64,000 bases of DNA, from NCBI GenBank assembly GCA_032622095.1, contig CP136066.1:64698609-64762608 (forward strand), written 5' to 3'. Both the position numbers and the translations under genes were made by a program. Positions 35,219-46,079 of the stretch are shown one piece after another (position 1 is the stretch's first letter; every line of letters begins with the position of its first letter). The stretch comes from Siphonodentalium dalli (Eukaryota > Mollusca > Scaphopoda > Gadilida > Siphonodentaliidae). The notes under the pieces are model-generated. The model was not told where the DNA came from. It did no database searches and worked only from the letters and a program-made list of their open reading frames with translations.

Positions 35219-35940
35219 CATCGATGTGCACTGAACAATTGCTAACATTTTCGGGTGATGATTAAAGGCACGTAGGGTCATCGTAGTGAGAACAGTTTGG
35301 AATCATGATGATGGATAGCGCATGCTATCTATATATTTTGTATAATCTTTTTTTCAAACACAACGGTTAGTACTGGAGTAACAATGCTGAAAGTTTGCAC
35401 ATGTATAAATAAGAAGGGGGTTGCATACAAAATAAGGTATACAAAGGGTTAACTCACATACGATGTTGTAAATATTCACTCGTATATCATCGAACCACGC
35501 GGAGCAAATGCCTTACGCCTTGTCACCTAGTCGCGGCCATACATGTATTTGATACATCCAGCCCCATTCCGTGTTTAGTGCTACAGCTCAAAGTTCCGTT
35601 GTAGTATTCCATATATGGAATTCATGAATATTCAAAAGTTCCATATAATGAATGCTTCTCCAGAACTTTGACCTGTAGCACTAACACACGGAACAGGGCT
35701 GGATGGACTGTCGCGATATGGCAGTGACAAGACATGTTGTGCATGAAGCCATTTTTCGTGCAGTCGTTATGCTGTGCAGGTTCGGTGCTGATAACACTGT
35801 TGAGTCGTTGAAGAAATTCACACACGTTTATCTAACAAAAACCTTAATTCCAGCTGGATGTACATCAATTTGCTGACACTAAGTATAACCAAACAGCATA
35901 AACACGCCTATATCCTAGAACATAAATATAATAGGCGGAT
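35219..35940. other. Spacer between two LINE pieces, with a hairpin
   Basis: It contains an inverted repeat at 35557-35597 and 35664-35705 (CCAGCCCCATTCCGTG / complement). The 186-bp segments on each side (35033-35218 and 35941-36126) are direct copies of one another. No gene was supported. Confidence 0.6.
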
Positions 35941-36026
35941 GTTTGAATGTTTGCCAGAATTTTCTATCCATGTTTTGGTCATTAAGACTGGTTGTTATTT
36001 TTTTCCAGGACTAATTTTTTTATTCT

Positions 36027-37580
36027 TTGATTTTTTGTTTAACTTGTCTATTGAGGTTATTATACAGTGTTTTATATTCATTGTCATGGGGGTTCTTCGC
36101 TGAGAAGAACAATAACGCAGGTTATATAGGCATATTTTCATTGGAAATATTAAAATCACTATACCAGTCAAGCCTTTATAGCACAAATACAAGTAAAGGT
36201 ATCGGTCCTTCACATCTCTCCACAATTGGAGTACGCCAAGGATATATATTATCGCCCTTACTATTTAAAATATTCATTGATGACATTAAGGACATTTTCG
36301 ATGATAAATGTGAACCGTTACGTATTGGATCTAGCGCGCTCAATCATTTGCTCTTCGCAGATGACTTAGTTTTGGTCTCTGAGAGTCCAGAAGGACTTCA
36401 GCGATGTCTAGACAAACTCCAGTCCTTCACGCGACAAAATTCCCTGTCAATAAACACGGAGAAGACGAAATGCTTGATTTTCAGAACGAGGAATCCAAAA
36501 GTTCACCCTCAGTTTTTCCTTGAAGATAATCCCTTGGATCTGGTTAACGAATATACCTATCTCGGAATGACGTTTTCCAGCACAGGAAAATTCACGCAGG
36601 CCGTAAATAATTTGAGTGGCAAAGGACGAAAAGCTCTTTATTCAATATCTCGTGCGTGTGCAAATAAAGCGCCCCTCCCTCTAAAAACTTCCCTTAAACT
36701 GTTTGATAAGTTAATCAAGCCTATACTTCTATATGGCAGTGAATTATGGGCAAGTGAATTAACAATAAAAAATCACGAACGTTATCCGTGTGAGAAACTT
36801 CATATCACACATTGCAAACAAATACTTGGAGTCCGTAAATACGCTTCAAACAATGCAGTCAGAGCTGAATTAGGGAGCTATCCGTTACATATTGACGCTT
36901 TATGTAGAATGGCTTCATATGCGGTTAAAATCTCATCCAGATGTACGAGTGGCATATTAAGTGATGCAATGCGCGAACAGCGCTGCGGGGTAGCTGGGAA
37001 TTCGATATTCAAAATTCTGGAGTCATTTGGCTTGACTATACCCTCCGACATTACTAACAACAAGCCTCTAATTAACAAGCTTCTAAAGTCATTTAAACGC
37101 CAGCTTCGTGAAAATCAAACTGAAAACTTCAGAACAAGTATGCGCGATGGTGTTTCAAAATCTGGTAAAAATAAATTAAGAACATATCGACTTTTTAAAA
37201 GAGATATTGTCCTAGAACCTTATCTTTTAAATACAGCGTCGCTAGCTGACCGCTCAGCATTTACACGTCTAAGAATAAGTAATCATTCTCTTGCCATTGA
37301 AAAGGGTCGTCACGCCCAACCACCGATTCCTTTAGCCAGAAGATTATGTGTTTTGTGTAATGACGAAGCTATCGACGATGAGAGGCATTTCCTAATTGAT
37401 TGTCCAACATTTCTTCCTATACGGAATGAACTCATTAAAATAATGGATGACAATTTTATCAATTTTCGATTGATGAGTAGATTGGACCAACTCACACATA
37501 TATTAGCCAATGACTCAGCTCAAATATGCTCCCAAATCTGCAACGTAGTCAAGCGGTTATTCGAGGCCAGATCACAGTAA
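36027..37580 (+). CDS. Truncated LINE reverse transcriptase ORF
   Basis: 517-codon open frame. The first about 33 codons are antisense sequence of the neighbouring Jockey-like LINE (duplicated segment), so the real element starts near 36127. From there: IGVRQGYILSPLLFKIFIDD, LLFADDLVLV (active-site DD), NEYTYLGMTFSSTGKF, ILLYGSELWA, and a C-terminal finger (C..C..H..C, CVLCNDEAIDDERHFLIDC). The endonuclease and the first RT blocks are missing, so no active enzyme is expected, although no stop has accumulated. Confidence 0.85.
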   Translation: MIFCLTCLLRLLYSVLYSLSWGFFAEKNNNAGYIGIFSLEILKSLYQSSLYSTNTSKGIGPSHLSTIGVRQGYILSPLLFKIFIDDIKDIFDDKCEPLRIGSSALNHLLFADDLVLVSESPEGLQRCLDKLQSFTRQNSLSINTEKTKCLIFRTRNPKVHPQFFLEDNPLDLVNEYTYLGMTFSSTGKFTQAVNNLSGKGRKALYSISRACANKAPLPLKTSLKLFDKLIKPILLYGSELWASELTIKNHERYPCEKLHITHCKQILGVRKYASNNAVRAELGSYPLHIDALCRMASYAVKISSRCTSGILSDAMREQRCGVAGNSIFKILESFGLTIPSDITNNKPLINKLLKSFKRQLRENQTENFRTSMRDGVSKSGKNKLRTYRLFKRDIVLEPYLLNTASLADRSAFTRLRISNHSLAIEKGRHAQPPIPLARRLCVLCNDEAIDDERHFLIDCPTFLPIRNELIKIMDDNFINFRLMSRLDQLTHILANDSAQICSQICNVVKRLFEARSQ

Positions 37581-37810
37581 AATAGACAAATTACGTGTGT
37601 TGAATCATGGAACATAACTCACTCTACAGATAAGAATATACGCAATTAATGAATATATATATATATATATATTATCACTATTATACAATGTATGTAATGT
37701 CAATATATTGTATGATGTCACATGATACACTGTTAATATTATTATACATGGCAACCTGTCCCTATAATGGGGCGTCTTTTGCTGAATAAATCTATCTATC
37801 TATCTAAATA
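36127..37810 (+). mobile_element. 5'-truncated LINE with zinc-finger C-terminus
   Basis: A plus-strand element starting inside the RT domain and ending in AATAAATCTATCTATCTATC at 37787-37806, a short-repeat 3' tail. It belongs to the same broad family as the intact LINE at 28499-32080 (shared NEYxYLG, STGKF-type and C-terminal CCHC features). Truncation at the 5' end is usual for target-primed insertion. Confidence 0.88.
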
Positions 37811-38207
37811 TCGAGATTCTCGAATGTAGATCTTACGATCTTACGAAGTCGGCTGCACATATGTAATGAAACATACATAGGGTTTCCATCTGTAGCTGCA
37901 CAATCTACTAAACATCTACTGAAATAACGTCGATATTCTAACGTAATAGTCTGTGTGTCGGATTCTGAACATTGCCTATACTAGTTATACTAAATAAACT
38001 TGACACCATATAAATAGCCAAAAGTATTGTCTTATCTGACTAACTTATTTGCACCTTAATTAAGTGATGTACACATATTTTATCACTATGTACTGTTAGG
38101 TTTATAACATCTATGGAAAATACTAAATATACCGAAATTCCCGAAAAGAACATATATATTTTTACGACAATTTAGACACTAATATTATTGAAAAACAACA
38201 AACTAAC
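37811..38207. other. Intergenic, nothing recognised
   Basis: AT-rich DNA between the LINE tail and the TTAA MITE. Confidence 0.4.
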
Positions 38208-38798
38208 TTAAAGGGGTACTGTACGCCATTTTCATTAAATTTCCGGTGACAACAACGATCTAATATCGATAATATATAGAAACATAAGTAATTTGAGTCG
38301 AAGATGTATTCTGTAAACGCTCAGGTTAATAGGCTATCTTAAAATTTAATAATTTAAACTTTAATAATTTGATATAAATTGAATTTATGACTGGAGCCAT
38401 AAAATGGCGTCAATTAAATTACGAATTACCGTAATCAAAAACAGTAATTGAGGGATACTGGATTGTTAAACCGATCGCACACACGATCGCTTAAAATATT
38501 ATGATGATACGGGGAGAACACTCAAGCCACTCACTGACTAGCGACGATACAATAACTTAAATGATTATATGGGACTAGTATGCATATAATATAACTTTTA
38601 TTTGATTCATTTGGTTGAAAACTTTACAAAAATTACTCGACAACGACAATTTGTATTTTTGCATTCCGGTAAATTTGTCATCCGTAACATGACTTCGTAC
38701 TCAACAGACTTTCAAATAATGGAAAAATTGTTACCTTATTCTCCGACTCGGAGACTATAGAAACCAACAACAACATTTGGCGTACAGTACCCCTTTAA
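38208..38798. mobile_element. TTAA-flanked MITE (AGGGGTACTGTACGCCA ends)
   Basis: TTAA at 38208-38211 and 38795-38798 flanks perfect inverted ends AGGGGTACTGTACGCCA. The 591-bp interior is AT-rich without a coding frame. Its AGG(GG)TACT ends resemble those of the element at 1957-2444. Inferred to be a non-autonomous piggyBac-like element. Confidence 0.8.
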
Positions 38799-39082
38799 GG
38801 CACAAAAAAAAAATGATGTATAAAATTTAATGCTAAACAATTCAACACAGTTACTACTGACCCCCTAAATTGTCACGGGATCTGTGTTTGGTTGGCTAAG
38901 AACTCAGTTAGTAAACCGTGCTGATGCATTGGTCGGTGAATGCCGGTATACCTGCTACCAACGAACGACGATGATCGTAAGTCGTTTACAAATTTTGTTA
39001 CACAGAAATGCGTATCTTTAAGCAAGTCTTTAGACTGTAGCTATAGGTTGTGTCATGTATATCCGCGGTTTGCACGTTCCGT
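38799..39082 (-). other. 3' flank of GPCR B
   Basis: Contains the empty TTAA site (39018-39021) equivalent to the MITE insertion site of GPCR A, with matching flanks (GCTTAAAGATACGCATTT on the minus strand). Confidence 0.6.
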
Positions 39083-40135
39083 TCACCGAACTACTACATG
39101 CATATCCGAACGTTTCCATAAGACACTTCGTCGGTAGCAGGCCGTCATCTCAATGAGTTCCTTTCTGAATTTCGACCCAGTTAAACAGTAAAGATAGAAG
39201 TTAGAGGCGTTGTTGCATGTGACCAGGACATTCGATATCGGTCTTGCTAACTTCATGCTTGAATTATTATAAAACGTGATGTTAAAACCGAACTGAATGA
39301 CATTGGTTATGGTTATAGGCAATGTCCACACAAGATACATTATGCTAAGAGTCAGCAATAACTTAGTGAGCTCTCGAGATCCCTGCCTTACTACTGTTGT
39401 TGTCATATTATTCGAAAATACATTCAGATTCTTCCTGGTGCGGCGAGTTTCTAGAATGATAACAGAATTTCCCACCACGATGAGTAGGAAAGGAATAAGA
39501 GAAAATGTTGCCATGTCAATCCAGATCCAGTAATTTTCGTGGAAGTGTCTGTAATCTGTAGATTGGTGTGGTCTACATATACATGTGTCCATTAACCGAA
39601 ATCCATATAACACGTGAGAATTCAGCATGATGAGACATATTCCAATTACCACCAGCGTTGTTGCTGCACTCTTCTTGGTATATTTCCTTGAATAGGGAAA
39701 CCGAATGGAGATGGCTCTCTCCGTAGTGAACGCCACGAGTGTCCACCCTGAGTAATCAGTGAGAAAATGCACCATGAAATGATGTGTTTTACAAACGAGG
39801 TTTGAACTCTCCCGAATGTCAACGTCGAAGACAGCAAGTGTCCAGTCTCGAGAGACCACGACTATGAGTGATAACGAGTCCACTATTGCTAAAGTGATCA
39901 AATACACTGGCATTGTTCCGCTTCTCATCTTTTTACGACTAAATACAATAGTCGAGAGCATGTTTCCCGGAAGTCCAACTATTAAAATTATAGGCGGGAA
40001 TACTATCGATATCCATTTTCCAGCCTTCTCCACAGCCGAAATATCCGTTGGTGTGGAATTATTACCAAGAACATCCATTTGCGCAGCAGATAAAATACCT
40101 GTCATGCTACCGTTACATGTCGAAATGTTCTCCAT
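39083..40135 (-). CDS. Class A GPCR, paralogue B (FMRFamide/peptide-receptor-like)
   Basis: This is an intact 350-residue single-exon receptor on the minus strand. Features are GN at 57-58 (TM1), D86 (TM2), W98 (loop 1), C115 (TM3), ERA at 139-141, C187 in loop 2 (with an extra C185), P215 (TM5), W270 and P273 (TM6), and NFYLY at 312-316 ending TM7. The start ATG matches that of paralogue C. The N-terminus has NIS (3-5), NGS (8-10) and NNS (25-27) sites for N-glycosylation, and loop 3 adds NIT and NNSS. Transmembrane segments and intracellular faces are almost the same as in A and C; loops 2 and 3 differ most. The orientation is opposite to A and C. Its upstream DNA shares short blocks with both. 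Ligand and G-protein coupling cannot be read from the sequence. Confidence 0.93.
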   Translation of the reverse strand: MENISTCNGSMTGILSAAQMDVLGNNSTPTDISAVEKAGKWISIVFPPIILIVGLPGNMLSTIVFSRKKMRSGTMPVYLITLAIVDSLSLIVVVSRDWTLAVFDVDIRESSNLVCKTHHFMVHFLTDYSGWTLVAFTTERAISIRFPYSRKYTKKSAATTLVVIGICLIMLNSHVLYGFRLMDTCICRPHQSTDYRHFHENYWIWIDMATFSLIPFLLIVVGNSVIILETRRTRKNLNVFSNNMTTTVVRQGSRELTKLLLTLSIMYLVWTLPITITNVIQFGFNITFYNNSSMKLARPISNVLVTCNNASNFYLYCLTGSKFRKELIEMTACYRRSVLWKRSDMHVVVR

Positions 40136-40320
40136 ATTCCGAGCGTATATCTGTTTCTTATGTAGCGAACCGAATGTTTGTCATATAAACATCTAAATCA
40201 TTATAGCCTTCGATGCCACTTGCTCAACCGACTCCAGTTTGCACGCAGCAACGTTTTGTTCAAAAGAAATTTTGATTGACATGCTATCAATGTTAAATTT
40301 CACATTGCAGCTAAACTATA
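40136..40320 (-). promoter_or_regulatory. Conserved 5' flank of GPCR B
   Basis: Read on the minus strand, this stretch contains GCAAACTGGAGTC, a TTATATG block and AAACAGATATACGCTCGG immediately before the start. All are shared with the 150 bases upstream of GPCR A, and partly with GPCR C. They are candidates for a common promoter or 5' UTR in this receptor family. No core promoter motif was identified with confidence. Confidence 0.45.
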
Positions 40321-40473
40321 TATTCACACTGCCTGCTGTTCACGATCCAGTGTGACTGTTTTCACGCGCCGTTACCTTCGAACCAAAACAATTCAATCTG
40401 TCAAACGTAGAATGGTAGACCGAAATGACAATAATTTCCTACCGAGCGACGTCTATCTGAATGCAAGAGATAT

Positions 40474-40743
40474 AACTCTACGCCAAGCCTTGAAATAGTG
40501 TGTCTGTCATTTGCAGAATGAGGTTCCCAGAGGGTGAATTTAGTGACTCTACCCCGCATAGCGGGCTAGCATAACCAAATTCACCCTCTGGGAACCTCAT
40601 TCTGCTGAGATGTAAGCAGAATGAGGTCCACAGAGGGTGAATTTGGTGATGCGAGCCCGCTATGCGGGGTAGCATAACTAAATTCACCCTCTGGGGACCT
40701 CATTCTGCAAATGACAGACACACTATTTCAAGGCTTGCTCTAC
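40474..40743. mobile_element. Double-hairpin foldback element
   Basis: The 270 bases form an inverted repeat of two 130-bp arms (outer ends GCCTTGAAATAGTGTGTCTG and complement). Each arm contains its own hairpin: CAGAATGAGG...CACCCTCTGGG around CCCCGCATAGCGGG at 40515-40605, and again at 40617-40707. The whole can fold as one long duplex or as two side-by-side hairpins. There is no coding capacity. The ORF spanning it is a by-product. Confidence 0.85.
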
Positions 40744-41963
40744 GCTGAATAAGATGTCTCTCCTGAGTATTTTTTATTCGATACTTTCAAATAAAGATAC
40801 GATGGTATACAGTCGAAACCACTATATCAGTGGATGACCGGACCGACACAAATGTCTACCCGAATGAGGATATGTGCAGATACATAAGATCCCGGTAGCT
40901 GCCCCGCGCACAACGACACTCGAGCTAAAAGATCAAACTATAAGTTACTTCAAAGGCGATGATTGTTAGGATACATGTATATACTACCGCATCGGTGGCG
41001 CTTGTGCTTGTCCATTTCAGCTATATCCTCACCTGACCTAAATAGCAAATTGACAAATTTATGATACTTTTGTGATTGTTTTCGAAGTTAATCCAAATAT
41101 AAATACCCATTGTAGGCCGAAAACAAATTGCGATGAAATTGTAATGCGGAATACCATCATCCATCATCATCATTATGTATCTATTTGCTTCATATTCTAT
41201 GCCATCATTATGTTTTATTTCTTACATGCATGTACTTCCAACATGTCTACTCAAATTCTAACCATTGGTTCCAGTCCAGTTCCTGCCATATCCTGGTTTC
41301 GAACCACCGTCTGAAAAATGACGTGTGTCCTGAATCAGTATACCTTACTCGTATTTAAATTCGCGCAGTACTATTTTTCGCTCAGTTTTGAATTCGCGCA
41401 CTTTAAATTCGCGCACCTAGCTGCGCGAATTCAAAACTGACAAAAATATTTTCGTAATATTTCCGTGATATTTTCGTATATCTTGGAGCTGATGACAGTT
41501 TCGGTTCTTAGTCATTCCTGGAGATAGTATATGTGTGTATTAAACACCATCGCGGCGGATTTACATCGTGTAGACAATAAACTAGTAACTACATGCATCA
41601 TTTGTGGCGACCTGGAATATTAGTATTTCTTATATAAGTTCAACAATGTCTATGTTACCATGATTTGTCGCTTGGCATTGTGAGAAATGGTCTTGATAGC
41701 CGTTGGTCGAATGTAAATATATGCACACATGTATAGGCGTAATGTCTATTCAACCGTTCATATGTAAACTGAGCAACGTTGCCCTCTTGTATTACCTATG
41801 GACTGTGGTTTAGATTAAACGTGGCAGTCGTACTATTTTTCGCTCAGTTATAAATTCGCGCACCGATGGGTTTCTCAATTTCTGGGATGTCAGTTTCGCG
41901 GTATTTGGCTGGTCTGCGCGGATCTGTGGGGGCCGGGTGTGTATATGTTACATTCGAGAGACG
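40744..41963. other. Intergenic, with small inverted and direct repeats
   Basis: A hairpin lies at 41379-41440 (TCAGTTTTGAATTCGCGC / complement). Part of its left side (ACTATTTTTCGCTCAGTT) recurs at 41831-41848. No gene was supported. Confidence 0.5.
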
Positions 41964-42150
41964 AGCAAGGTTAGGACCACTCTGATAATAGACATAAAGC
42001 ATAATACCACAGCAAGGTTAGGACCACTCTGATAATAGACATAAAGCATAATACCACAGCAAGGTTAGGACCACTCTGATAATAGATATAAAGCATAATA
42101 CCACAGCAAGGTTAGGACCACTCTGATAATATATATAAAGCATAATATGG
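41964..42150 (+). repeat. 47-bp tandem repeat, four units
   Basis: Units starting AGCAAGGTTAGGACCACTCT at 41964, 42011, 42058 and 42105. Nearly identical, so recent. Confidence 0.92.
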
Positions 42151-42589
42151 ATGTTTCGCGCATATTACGGTTCCTCCTCGATTCGTTCGGACTGGCCAGG
42201 CGCCGTGTGGTGGCGGCCTTCGATGGAATGGAGGTACATGTATACCTCCATTGAAGGCATCGATTTAACCTGCCGGCGTCGTGGTGGATCGACGGGACCA
42301 CTTGAACAGGGGTGGTTTTTACGCCGCTGGAATATAAACATATACATTCCATATATGTGCATTGTTGATCTAGATCTGAACTGCCAAGATGCATTCGAAA
42401 AAACGTATATATTTGTCTATATCAACAAGCGCAGGCCAAAGACCATATATAATATTATATGTATGTATAAATTAGATATACTAGAAAGAGGCGTGAATGG
42501 GTATGCAAACTAAATGTCAAAGTATGTTCAAATTCTTAAACTGGTACTCACGAATGATCGGTGAAATAACTCTCGGGGAAATGTCTAGA
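42151..42589. other. Intergenic with a short palindrome
   Basis: A palindrome lies near 42208-42262 (TGGAGGTACATGTATACCTC centre). ORFs on both strands here are by-products; nothing else was seen. Confidence 0.45.
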
Positions 42590-43960
42590 GATCAATCAGT
42601 ATTTTGCCCGCTTTTTCAAAAACTATAGAAAAACTTATGCATAAACGTGTAAATTCTTTCTTAACAAGATCTGATATACTACATAACAAACAATCCGGTT
42701 TCAGAGAAAACCACTCGACAACGCATCCATTACTACATCTGTTAAATCATGTTGCTGAAAACAACAACAAAAACAGCAGAGACTCTACTGCAGCAATTGT
42801 ATCGACCTGTACAAAGCAGTCGACACGATGATCCACACGATACTGCTTCCAAAACTTGACCATTACGGCATTAGAGGAATAACAAAAAAATGGTTCAAAA
42901 GTTGTTTAGAGGGGAGAAAACAATATGTTGAAATCGAAAATAATAAATCAAACATGCTCAATATCAACTGCGGTATGGCTGAAGGATAAATATTAGGACC
43001 CATTATATTTCTTATTTATGTCAGTGATATGCCCAATAGTACACGTTTAAATCTCCTTTCTTTTGCAGATGATACCACTCTCCATACTTCCCTCCATGAT
43101 CTTCGGCAAATTCAGAAACAAGTTAATTCAGAACTTCTAAAAATACATCAATGGTGTTGTAGCAACATATGGTCAATTAACGTATCAAATACATATTACA
43201 TCACACCAATAATGACTTCAAGTGGAATATTCTTAAATACATTTGAATAATATAGCCCTTAACTCGAGTTGGTAATACTAGACCATAATAATATCTAAAT
43301 TGCTTCGAATTATCATTGACGAGAATCTCACTTTTAAAGATCACACACCTATGATACGCATAAAAATATCCAATGCAAACTATTCCATAAAAAAAGGTAA
43401 TGCGAATACTACCCAAAATTGCCTGAGAACTTTGTACTTCTCTTTGATCCACAGTCATCTCAATCTATGGTTTGACAATTTGGTGCCATGTCGACACAAG
43501 AGGCTCTATCTTTAAACAACAGAAAAGGGCAATTCGAATTATATCCAATAAATCGTACAGGATCCATATTGAACCAATTTGTCTGAATGAAAACATTCTT
43601 AAATTTCACGACCTATATATATATATAAGCTGCAAGGAGCAGCGTTCGTTTTTGACTGGAAAAGAGATAATCTTCCCAAATCATTCAATGAAACATTTAA
43701 CATTTGACATATAACTGCTAATACCAAACAGGCTGGCAGTCTATGAGCATCAAATCCGAAAACTGCATTTACCGAAACACACATTCCCTGACATATGGAA
43801 TGCATTGGACAAAAATTACAAGAACATCAAATTTCTAAACCGATTTAAAACGTTATTAACACAAAAATATCTATCGCGGTACTCGTCTAAACAGTACCCC
43901 TTTTGTCGAGATTGTGCAGTTATTCCTAAATTCACGACATGAGCCCCGGCATTGTTATTT
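42590..43960 (+). mobile_element. Degenerate LINE, same family as 20409-23033
   Basis: Broken plus-strand frames give PAFSKTIEKLMHKRVNSF, QSGFRENHSTTHPLLHLLNH, KLDHYGIRGI, GPIIFLIYVSDMPN, the active site SFADDTT (about 43062), IDENLTFKDH, and the thumb region to a C-terminal CRDC motif near 43905. Several frameshifts and stops are present, for example GMAEG-stop at 42988. Endonuclease and start are missing. Confidence 0.82.
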
Positions 43961-44479
43961 GCTATAAAAAGCCTGGTACGTTCACCTTTTATTTTGGTTG
44001 ATTGATATGTAACCTTGGCTTTATGAACAGAACTGATGGATATGAACAAAATTAACAGCGATCGTAAAAGGCTCTTATTTGGTCATATAGTCTAAAACTA
44101 TAATATGTCCGCCATACTCACTGCACTTATGATACAGTAACATTGACCCAGTGCTTGGTTCAACCAGTACATACAGCCATTACATATACCAGCATACTAT
44201 GTACACCATGTATGTAAATGGGTTGGATACGCCATTCATACATATTTTTTCATATTATTTTCATGTATTTAGATGTTACTATAATTCACGTTGTCATTTG
44301 ACTATATACGTATCATTTCCATACAGGGGCGGCTGGAAGACGGCATGTTTGGCCATGTCGCTACTGTACAATATAATAATGTTTATGTCTGAATATTTTT
44401 CCATTAGCATTAAGTTTGTAAATGTCGTACAAATATACAATCAATCTATATATCTATCAACTACACTCCCACTAGAGCC
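43961..44479. other. Intergenic between LINE fragments
   Basis: Possibly LINE 3' UTR. The ORF 44151-44504 has no recognisable domain. Confidence 0.35.
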
Positions 44480-44670
44480 ATCGAGGTGTCGGGTTACAAC
44501 TTGAGGCGACCCAGCAAATTTTATTCATATTTCTGTAATACAGAACATTACAAACTTTCATTTGTTTCCGACGGCAACAACTGAGTGGAATAAACTGCCC
44601 AAACTAATCATCGACGTTGGCCAATATTCGATATTTAAAACTAATTTGCAACTATTGGATCCCTGATATG
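44480..44670 (+). mobile_element. LINE C-terminal fragment
   Basis: One frame reads DPANFIHISVIQNITN, then FFPTATTEWN-like residues (LFPTATTEWNKLPKLI) and FKTNL before a stop at about 44668. This is the conserved C-terminal end of Jockey/CR1-like reverse transcriptases. Confidence 0.6.
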
Positions 44671-45004
44671 CCCCTCCTTTGCACTTCTACGCATGACAAC
44701 GAAAAAAAAACAGCATCCTACTGTCGCATCCGAAATATATGTAGCGAACTCCGCTCTGACATGTTTAACAAGATGCTTTTCCTTTTTTCTTTAGCTACCC
44801 TTGTATCAGTCTGAGAGCGCCGTCTTCGCTGATAAATTGACTCACGAAAGCCTTCAAATGCTCTGTAATAAATGAGGTTCTTTTTGGAATACCATACATC
44901 TCGTCCCAACGTAACTAGAGGTGTGACTGTCCCAATGGGACTACGGATACCCCCCTGTTTTTAAAATACTAAGATGTTTCACATATCAGTAAACATTTAG
45001 TTAA
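44671..45004. other. Intergenic, nothing recognised
   Basis: Contains a CATACCCCCC-like start near 44950 that may belong to the next dispersed repeat. No gene was seen. Confidence 0.35.
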
Positions 45005-45615
45005 AATAATAAAATAACAGTTCCCATTGCAGGTGTACAACCATAACCCTATTGACCGAAAAATGTAGGAATAAAAGCTTGGACAAAATTATGTATGTTG
45101 CGAAAACATTTCTAAGTCGAAAAATGGGAATAACTCCACACAAAAAATGTCGGATAGACGTCATAATCGCAGGTGCACAGGTTCCCATGATACTAAATAT
45201 CAGTGCGAAGATTAAAAAATATTGACAGAAAAATGTAGGAATAAAAGCTCGGACAAAATAATGCATGTTGCAAAAAAAGTTTCTAAGTCGAAAAAGGGGG
45301 ATAACTCCACCAAAAAATGTCGGACAGACGTCATAATCGCAGGTGCACAAGTTCCCATGGTACTAAATATCTGTGCCACGTTTTAAAAAATTGACCGAAA
45401 AATGTAGGAATAAAAGCTCGGACAAAAGTTACATGTTGCGAAAATGCACAGGTTCCCATGGCGGTTGATGTCTGAACCAAGTTTCACGGAAATTGATCAA
45501 AAAACGACTGAGAAAAACTCCGGACAAATTTGTGTCCACGGACGGACGACGGACGGACGACGGACAAGCTGACTCCAGTATACCCCCCCCCTAACTTCGT
45601 TGCGGGGGGTATAAC
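45005..45615. repeat. Dispersed repeat with about 175-bp internal tandem units
   Basis: Three and a half units contain GACCGAAAAATGTAGGAATA, AAGTCGAAAAA.GGG and CATAATCGCAGGTGCACA. They end in a GGACGGACGACGGACGGACG run and a TATACCCCCCC / GGGGGGTATA hairpin. This style is widespread in lophotrochozoan genomes. The minus-strand ORF over it is a repeat translation. Confidence 0.75.
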
Positions 45616-46079
45616 AAGAAACTGCTCCGTATAATTCAGCAATATATTGTAGCAACTAAGCTTTTCGATAACTGAATTAAAACCAAAAATAGATTGACAA
45701 GAAAGGACAGCAAATTGCTTTGGTATATTATGAACTACGCAGTTATGGGCCTACTCCCCCGTTCAACCACTCTATTATTGATCTAGCGTATGTAATGCCT
45801 TCCAGAGTAGCTGACTAACACTTGACTAACATAATTAGATATGACGAAAAGCGCTGCTCCGACATTTGTTAAAATGAATAACTAAGCACACAAACTTCAC
45901 CAAATGTTATATCTACCAAATCAAACATAACCATATAGCAAAACGCCCTGGAAGGCACTGCAATCAAGCATATAGATATGTTCAGCTGTCATCATGTAAA
46001 TATGTATCCTTCATTGTTTTTATTGGGAGAGGGGCTTCATAAGTTGAAAAAACTTGTGCCGATCCCTTTGGTATTATTA
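45616..46079. other. Intergenic, nothing recognised
   Basis: No supported ORF, repeat or RNA gene. Confidence 0.4.

Noticed and set aside
36027-36126. N-terminal 33 residues of the LINE ORF as a signal or membrane segment
   Set aside because: They are antisense codons of a duplicated LINE piece, so the hydrophobic look is accidental.
41072-41314. 80-residue plus-strand ORF
   Set aside because: No motif, low-complexity histidine run and no conservation evidence.
44997-45350. 117-residue minus-strand ORF with hydrophobic repeats
   Set aside because: It is the translation of the 175-bp tandem repeat units, which explains its internal repetition.
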